64,000 nucleotides of DNA from Morchella semilibera (taxonomy: Eukaryota > Ascomycota > Pezizomycetes > Pezizales > Morchellaceae): assembly GCA_009192285.1 (NCBI GenBank), contig WBVU01000011.1, positions 864,668-928,667 of the forward strand. The letters are read 5' to 3'. Under the pieces are notes generated by a model. That model did no database searches. It worked only from the letters and a program-made list of their open reading frames with translations, and was not told the DNA's origin. Position numbers and translations under genes: made by a program. Each line of letters begins with the position of its first letter. Positions within the stretch are counted from its first letter, which is position 1. Positions 57,222 through 64,000 of this stretch are shown here, one piece after another.

Positions 57222-60200
57222 ATGGAAGACTTTAGCGATGCTAATATTGATAGCCCTACCATCGATACTGTCGATAGCAGTACTGTTGATGGTAGTGCTT
57301 TTGGTAGTAGTGCTCCTTCGAGTGTTCAGGGAGAATCACGCGAGCATTCTCCTCCGCCTACTGTTGCTCATATCTCCTACAATAATCCTCCTATTACACA
57401 GGGTCCGATTCAACTTAAAAGAAGGGTATCATCTAGGCTTCCGGTGCCCAAGAAGTTCTCTACTCCTGCACCAGCTACAATAAACGTGCCAGCTCCTTAT
57501 GGTGGTTTGAGATCGCCTTCGTTAAGGGAATCTTTTGTTTCCCCTGGTCCAAAATCTGCTTCTCCAAGACTCCCTTCAGTTGCTAAAAGGCAGTCAAGAA
57601 TTGGCGGCCCCAGCTATAATGGCGGCGGACGTAAGAGCTCCAGAGCCCCCCCTATTGCTATTTTGTTTCAAAACACCCTCAACTGACATTGAATAGTTTC
57701 TTCCCCAATTGAATCTCCATCAATAATGCCCTCAGGCCTCAAGAGCCCTCGGGTGATAGAGAACAACGCCAGGGGAGACCATACATCGCACACTGCCACA
57801 TCACTTGCCAAAAGGGCGTCAGTTCCGTCCTTGACGGGGAAGCCTCCCCCTTCCTCATTGACCAGGAAGGTTTCAGCTTCTCAGCTCCAAACTCCAGTTT
57901 CGACACCCCCTCGAAAGACTTCAACTTCGGGGCCAACTATAGTGGCTCCGCCACTTACGCGGAAGCCTTCGAATTCTTCAATGGTAGTGAATAAGAGAGC
58001 ATCAAACTCCCACCTGAACCGCAAGGTTTCAGTATCCAATCTTCCCAGTCATGATCCGGCGTCTCAAAGCCCAACTCCAATGCGCCGAAGTATCTCCTCA
58101 GGTCTCCCGTCTCCAATGATCTCAACCAAACTACCGCCACGCCCAACCCAAAGTGGACTCCGTCAGCCATCTCTCAAGGGTCCGCGCCCAGCGCCGGCAA
58201 AACCACGAACCAAGTCTCCAGAGCCGGAGCGTACAGAAACGCCAGACTCACCCATGTCACGAAAAGCAGCTGCAAATAAAGCCTCGCAATCTCTTCGTGA
58301 CACTATAGCTAAAGCCCGGGCTGCACACCGTGCGCGTGCCGAATCAATTGCCCAATCGATTTCTGGTTCAGTTGCAGGATCTATCAACGACGGTTTAGAT
58401 GGGTTCAACTTTTGTACAGATGATCCATTCAACCAGGCTATGTTTGGTATAAGTAGTTCTCAAAAATCAATAAAACAGCGAACCAGGACCGCTCGAGTAG
58501 AGGGGCGCCTCAATATATCTAATTTGCAGCTGAAGGAAATACCCGCAGAAGTATACAAAATGTATGAGACATCTGCAGAGGACCTAGAGGCTGCAGATGC
58601 AGGCGATGGTCCCAAGTGGTATGAGAGTGTAGACCTGGTTCGCTTCGTTGGCGCGGACAATGAGATCGAAGAGATTAGTCATGAGTTGGTGGAACAGTTT
58701 GGAGGACTGACTAGCATTGATGTACAGCAAATCCTTCCTCTTCACTCTAGCTGTAAAATTTTGCTGACATGGTAGTTTTAGATGCATAACAATATGTTGA
58801 TCGCATTGCCAAAGAACTTTGGAGAGTTAACTGAACTAACAGTTCTTAACCTGGTATGTGGAAAGGCAAAACACATCTGCATGCGGTCTCTTTACTAACA
58901 TTTGGTTAAAGACAAATAATAAGCTAGATTATGATGCCCTAGAAACCATCTTCCAGATCAGAACGCTGGTAGACTTGAAATTTGCAAAGAATGGGCTTGA
59001 AGGAGAGTTGCCCTCATCAATCTCTAAACTTGAGAATCTAGAAATTCTAGAACTCCAGGAAAATAAGCTGGATTCCCTTCCCTCGTCAATTGGGGGGCTT
59101 TCTAGATTACATGTTCTCAATGTTCATGCAAACCGCTTGCAAGAGATCCCACTGGAGATCCTTAAAGGTTGTCAGCTACAGGAGTTGACAGCCTCCGCCA
59201 ATAAGTTAAGGGGTACTCTATTTTCGTCGGAAGTTGAGAGTCTTGACTCTCTCCATTTGCTCGATGTTAGGAACAACCGTATTTCACAATTCAGTGAAGG
59301 CACTGTTCTTCTACCCACTCTACAGCAGCTGTATGCTACCAACAACGAACTATCCTCGTTTCCTTCTGTTGAAGGTTGGAACGAACTTTTGGTTTTTACT
59401 GTAGATTCAAACCGCTTGGAAAGCCTTCCTGAGGGATTACTTAATCTCCATAGGCTGAGAACCCTCGACTTTTCAATGAATAGTATCAAGGCTTTAGACC
59501 CCCATCTCGGGATAATGGAGGGATTGGAGATCCTCAAATTCGATGGAAATCCATTGCGGGAAAGAACTCTTCTAAACATGGGAATTGCGGATTTGAAGCG
59601 AACCCTGAAAGCCCGGCTAGCACCGCCTGAAATTGTTATCGCAGAGGCTGATGATGATACCGTTCAATCCTCGGACATCCCGGGATTTGTAGACGCTGAA
59701 AGTGCCGAGGAAGATGGGGCAGCGCATAAACAGATACTGGAAATTGGCAGGAGTGGAATTTTGGATCTAGCTTCCAAAAACTACGAGGAGATTTCCATGG
59801 AGCTGTTAGAGACTGTTGTTGGAAGCCCCAGCAGTATTGTACTCATCCACAACAAGCTCACCACCATCCCAGCTAGTATAGAGACGTTTTGCGCGTCGCT
59901 GACAATTATCGACATAAGCCACAACAAGCTCTCCGGCGATGCGTATCTGCCTACCAGAATCTCACTTCGGTCACTTACAACACTCACCTTGCAATCGAAC
60001 GGGATCACGTCCCTCAAGCCATTGCTCGACAACCTCGACGCACCCAAACTAGAGTCTCTTGACGTATCGGTCAACCGGATTGAGTCGATCGAGAGCATCA
60101 GGCCAACTTTCCCTCACTTGACAGCATTCCACGCAAGGGATAATCGGATCGAAGAGATCCCAGTTGATTCTGTAGACGGAATCAAGATCCTGGATTTGAA

Positions 60201-60417
60201 CAGTAACTCCATCAAACACCTGCCGCCTCAGCTCGCGACAGTGGCGTCCATAAGAGAGTTGAGGGTCACTGGAAACCTGTTCAGGGTACCAAGGTGGCAG
60301 GTGCTGGAGAAGGGAACGGAGGGGATCATGGAGTGGCTGCGAGACAGATTACCAGCTGAGGATGATGTGGACCAGAAATTTTTTATTAATAGTAAAGGAG
60401 ATGATGAGCTTGATTGA
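57222..60417 (+). CDS. Leucine-rich repeat protein, LRRC40-like, 1,003 aa
   Basis: Exons 57222-57630, 57697-58721, 58782-58853 and 58912-60417 give 1,003 residues. The first 400 residues are Ser/Pro/Thr-rich and disordered, with repeated LTRKxSxSxL units (for example SLTRKVSASQL, LNRKVSVSNL) that look like phosphorylation sites. The LRR array starts around residue 400 (LNISNLQLKEIPAEVYKM) and runs nearly to the C-terminus, for example LEILELQENKLDSLPSSIGG, LHVLNVHANRLQEIP and LESLDVSVNRIESI. The order of features resembles fungal LRRC40-type proteins; their role is not well defined. The 72-bp third exon encodes one LRR (MHNNMLIALPKNFGELTELT). Introns are 66, 60 and 58 bp. Confidence 0.9.
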
Positions 60418-61892
60418 ATTTCTTCCTTCCTTCTTTCTTTTTCTTTTCCCTCTTTCATTACGTTCTGCTTGACAAATTGCCCTTTGGCAATCTATATTCT
60501 CCCGCCCCCCTTCTTCTTCTTCTGCCCCTTTCAATCTCAAGACTGAATTATTTAGTAGACATAAAGCTACCCATGCAGTAGACTTTTCCTTATACCATTG
60601 TTGGAGATACATGTATATATGTGCCCCATAAAGCAAGTTAGTAGTTAGAAAACGTAAGTATGTAGTATGTAGCATGTATTAATGTAGTTGATAATCAATA
60701 ATGATACTAAGTGAGAGATTACCTCTAGAGGAGCAGTCAGCCGTACGCGTGCATATATGTATATACGAACCCTACAGCACATACAAGCAGCCCCCCTCCA
60801 CCCATCACCACCACCACCACCAACATCTCCTCAGACTGGAGGACCACAATTAACACAGCCTCCAAACTCCAATCCGGAAGTGTGTACGTGTGGGTAAAGG
60901 GCCGGTTCGGGATAGATACTAACATATGCACTTAAATAATAAAGTACATAATTCTGAGACAATCAGTCGAACGAAACCTTTGGCGGATACACATGTACTC
61001 TAGACCTGAGTACTAATGTAGATGTACCCTATTTCGGGGCCCATGGGTACTACGTACGTACAGCGTCGATACCTGTTCCGCCACCAACATACGGTACCAC
61101 CCGCCGCTGCACGGTGCGTGGGGTGGAAAACTCTTCGGTAGATATGTAGTAGCTTAAAGGTGTTGTGGTTGCACTACTGGTTTCGGGATACTTTAATGTA
61201 TAGACTACATGTATACTGCGCGCCATCTAGTAGGGGAATCACATCAACCTCATCTATACTTATGTACATACATCTATACACAAGTGCATTGTCCAGTACC
61301 AAAAAAGTGTACATGTATCCAGCCGGTCGATATAGTGGCTGAAAGTATCGATTTTCTTTTGTGGTGCTGTATATTGTATCATGTACCTGCGTGCGATCTG
61401 AGATCCTGTGTGCATTGGTTCCTCATGCATTAACGTTGTGCGTACATTGTACTGTACCCCAAATATTTAAACTGGGACTGGGAGTGTCTTGAGTTTCTGA
61501 TCTGGTGTGTGCTATGCTTTCCTGTCTCGAGCTGGTTGCGTGTGATATAATTGTGATTAATACGATGTGTAGGTGCATGTAGTTGAACCTAGCCCACCGC
61601 ATCAACCAGATGTTACTCTACCAGCACCCAGATTCAGATTCACCTATAAACAATCCAACTGTAAATAATCTAGCTGCCTATCAGAGAAGGCCAAAGGTTC
61701 AAACACCCGGGGCTGGGGTGTAATACCCACTCGGATGCATGTATTAGTAGGTTAGATCATGGGCCATCACTCGCTCAGCTCATGACCTAGGAATCGATAT
61801 TCAACAACTACTGAGCGTATAACCTATTTTATTTTATTTATCTACATGTAGCTACATGTAGATATCCCCCATTACCACGTCCAAGAAACCCC
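60418..61892. other. Convergent intergenic region
   Basis: About 1.5 kb between convergent genes. TACATGTA lies near 60609, 61208, 61312, 61844 and 61853. A GGTTCAAACAC sequence near 61696 resembles a tRNA B box but no cloverleaf forms around it. No gene is supported. Confidence 0.5.
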
Positions 61893-63668
61893 CTACGGAC
61901 TCAGCGGCCCCCTGGCCCTGACCTCCGCCTCCAGCGCACTACCACTCCCACGCCCATCCACGCCCACACCGTCCGCCCCACCCGCCGCCAGCACGCCCTC
62001 CACCGCGCCCTTGAGCACCTGCACGAACTTCCACACCTCCTCGAAGGTGTTGTAGAGGGGGCAGGGCGCAACGCGGATGACGTCGGGCTTGCGCTCGTCG
62101 ACGACGACGCCGTGCGCCTGCAGCACGTCCAGCACGCGCAACATGATTCCCGGGCGGAAGAGCAGCGAGAGCTGTGCGCCGCGCGCGGAGGGGTCCGACG
62201 GCGTCAGGATCGTGAAGGCGGCGGCGGGGGTGCCCGCGGGGAAGGCGGCGCTTAGGAGGTTCTCGAGGTAGCTGGTGAGGTGCAGGGACTTTGTACGTAG
62301 TGCGGGCATGGTGGCGGCGCTGAAGAGCTGTAGGGAGGAGAGGAGGGCCGTGATGTCGAGGATGGAGGGGTTGGAGAGTTGGTATCCGGCTGCGCCGGGG
62401 ATGGCGGAGAATACTGTGGGGGGGGTATGTTAGTGGGTTGTGGGATAATGGGGCAGTAGAGGGGGGGGGGGGTACCGTTGTCCATGTTGAAGCGGGAGAG
62501 ACGGTCATGGCCCCACCAGCCGGCGAGACGGTGGCGGTCGGGGGAAGAATGTTTCTCGTGGACAAAGATTCCGGCGATGCCGCCGGGGCCACTGCAGAGG
62601 TACTTGTATGTGCACCACGCCGCCTGTATTATTATCCATCTCATTAGCCTCCAGCGCAGCAGCAACAGCAGCAGGAAAAGAGGGAAAAGACATACAAAGT
62701 CCACCCCCCACTCGTGGAGATCCAGGGTGATGTTTCCGGCCGCATGGGCGAGGTCCCAACCGACGACGATGCCCTTTGCCTGCGCGTGCTGCGTGATGGC
62801 CTTGATGTCGAAGGCCTGCCCGGTGTAGAACTGGACACCGGAGAGGAAGAGGACCGCCGTCTCGTCGGCCTCGCGGTCAATGACGGCGTAGATCTGCTGC
62901 GTGGTGAGGGTTTGGCGCCCCCCCTCTGGGAAGATTGTCACGAGAGCGTCGGCGGGGTCGAGGCCGTGCCATCTGATCTGGCTCTCCATTGCATACTGGC
63001 CCACAGCGTCAGCTTCAAACCGCACTCAATGGGGGGGGCTACATGTAGCTAAATAGAGCCAACTACACACATGATCACTCGGGAATGCCTTCCCCTCGAT
63101 GATGATCTTGCGGCGGCCCTTCCCCGGCGTTCGCTCGGGCCGGTAGAAGCTTGCAAAGAGGGTGTGGATGTTTGCCGTGAGCGAGCCCATGACTGCGACC
63201 TCGCTGGGCAGGGCGCCGACCACATTGGCCATGTGCCGTGTGACCTCCACCTCTGCGCTGACCCACGGGCGAGAGAGGGGATGTTGGAAGTGACCGTGAA
63301 CGCCGCGAGTGGCCCATATGGTGAGCTCTTCATTGATGAGGGTGCGGGTGGCTTTTGGCTGCAGGCCGAGCGAGTTTCCGCACAGATAGATGCACGGGTC
63401 TGCGGGGTCTGTAGCAGTTTGTTAGCCATTGAGGGGACCCTTGGGATAATGAGGCATATCACGCACCGTTCTGCTCGGAGGGAGGGCGAGACTCGGCGTG
63501 CGGGTGGTGCTGGAGGTCGGATTTGGAGGGGATGAGGAATTCGGAGCGGAAGCGGGCGAGGGGGTCGGTGCTGTCGAGATGGCGGGCGTAGTCGACGGTG
63601 CTGGACTTTGACTCGTTGAATGTGATCCGGGCACCGCTGACGAAGGACCTGAGCTGCTGTGCGTCCAT
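61893..63668 (-). CDS. BNA5: Kynureninase (NAD de novo pathway)
   Basis: Exons 63467-63668, 63071-63408, 62696-62995, 62476-62623 and 61893-62413 give 502 residues. The PLP enzyme cleaves kynurenine or 3-hydroxykynurenine to anthranilate compounds and alanine. Visible blocks are [67 protein letters not shown], the PLP-lysine segment [35 protein letters not shown] and [17 protein letters not shown]. The residue after KYL is Cys where I remember Asn in most relatives. Introns are 58, 75, 72 and 62 bp; intron 2 contains TACATGTA. The coding exons are much GC-richer than the surrounding DNA. Confidence 0.95.
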
Positions 63669-63944
63669 TGAGTAGGATTTGATATCTCTCCCCTATATAT
63701 ATAGTAGATATAGATATAGATATAGATATAAATATAGATATTATTATTTCCGTAGAGGGAGAGGAAGTATTCGAGAGTTGTGATTTATCCGACAAACCGA
63801 TCATTTCTGCCAATCGTGTGACGTCGTTACAAATCGAACCCTCTTCGGCTATCGACGGCCGGTTCATCGCCGTCCCCCCGATCATTCACAATTCGAAAAA
63901 ACTCATCCATTACATTATTTATATCTATCCAACTCGCTCTCAGA
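63669..63944. promoter_or_regulatory. Divergent promoter region with TAGATA repeat
   Basis: About 275 bp between the kynureninase start and the next plus-strand start. (TAGATA)n microsatellite sequence lies at about 63707-63741. Confidence 0.5.
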
Positions 63945-64000
63945 ATGTCTCTCCGCGCCTCCCTCAGGCTCAGACTCTTCCCTCCTCCTCTCCATTTCCA
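63945..64000 (+). CDS. Possible start of a gene leaving the window
   Basis: ATG at 63945 opens a frame to the window edge, MSLRASLRLRLFPPPLHF. Arg/Leu/Ser-rich with no acidic residue, it resembles a mitochondrial presequence. Only 18 residues are visible, so both the gene and its product remain uncertain. Confidence 0.35.
   Translation, partial: MSLRASLRLRLFPPPLHF

Noticed and set aside
61939-62592. 217-codon minus-strand frame over kynureninase
   Set aside because: Arg/Pro/His-rich frame-shifted shadow of the GC-rich kynureninase exons; crosses the real intron.
63049-63885. 278-codon minus-strand frame at the kynureninase 5' end
   Set aside because: Out of frame with the recognised enzyme; includes promoter microsatellite sequence (ISISIS-type).
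1-64000. CRISPR arrays, rRNA genes, LTR retrotransposons
   Set aside because: No regularly spaced direct repeats, no rRNA-like sequence and no paired long terminal repeats or reverse transcriptase motifs were seen.

Overview
The window is nuclear DNA of a filamentous ascomycete (Pezizomycotina). Most genes carry short introns of about 40-110 bp with GT..AG borders and CTRAC-like branch points, and the gene set is typical of ascomycetes. A Pezizomycetes (cup fungus or truffle) origin is a guess. It rests on the intron-rich, widely spaced genes and a small CVNH lectin, not on any sequence search. All exon joins were made by hand; every complete spliced model below has a total length divisible by three and no internal stop.

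Layout. 1-3277 (-): a large Ser/Arg-rich protein that runs off the left edge. 3278-8496: about 5 kb without a recognisable gene, holding three stem-loop elements flanked by TA. 8497-9413 (-): a six-exon TMEM234-like membrane protein that no single long reading frame reveals. 10056-11644 (-): conserved-looking unknown. 12031-12560 (+): RBX1 RING protein. 12943-13972 (-): prephenate dehydratase, with a probable GC-AG intron. 14800-16386 (+): translation release factor eRF1. 17100-18854 (-): UDP-GlcNAc pyrophosphorylase. 19885-22605 (+): VPS53 of the GARP complex. 23595-25312 (+): PBN1/PIG-X of the GPI pathway. 26378-27371 (-): ankyrin-repeat pseudogene ending at a stem-loop. 28866-30362 (-): IFRD-family protein. 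31382-32995 (+): 3-phosphoglycerate dehydrogenase. 35419-35820 (+): CVNH lectin with a TATA box. 36972-37904 (-): BSP-family HExxH metallopeptidase. 38546-41583 (-): ribonucleotide reductase large subunit with an MCB box upstream. 42969-45278 (-): mitochondrial ABC1/ADCK kinase-like protein. 46044-47345 (-): coiled-coil unknown. 47943-56731: a DNA transposon. 57222-60417 (+): LRR protein. 61893-63668 (-): kynureninase. 63945-64000 (+): start of a gene leaving the window.

The most notable object is the 8,789-bp transposon. It has 20-bp terminal inverted repeats with one mismatch, flanking TA dinucleotides, subterminal CACTAGTG repeats and an uninterrupted four-exon transposase of 1,154 residues resembling the Tnp2/Plavaka-like branch of the CACTA-Mirage-Chapaev group. 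Two further intron-containing genes of unknown function are transcribed away from the transposase. It sits in the intergenic space between two divergent host genes.

A second genome-scale signal is the palindrome TACATGTA. I counted about 45 copies by eye, nearly all in intergenic DNA and introns, where about one would be expected by chance. The host genes do not form an operon or visible cluster. They are mixed housekeeping genes (amino acid, NAD, nucleotide and cell-wall precursor metabolism, translation termination, vesicle tethering, ubiquitin ligase).
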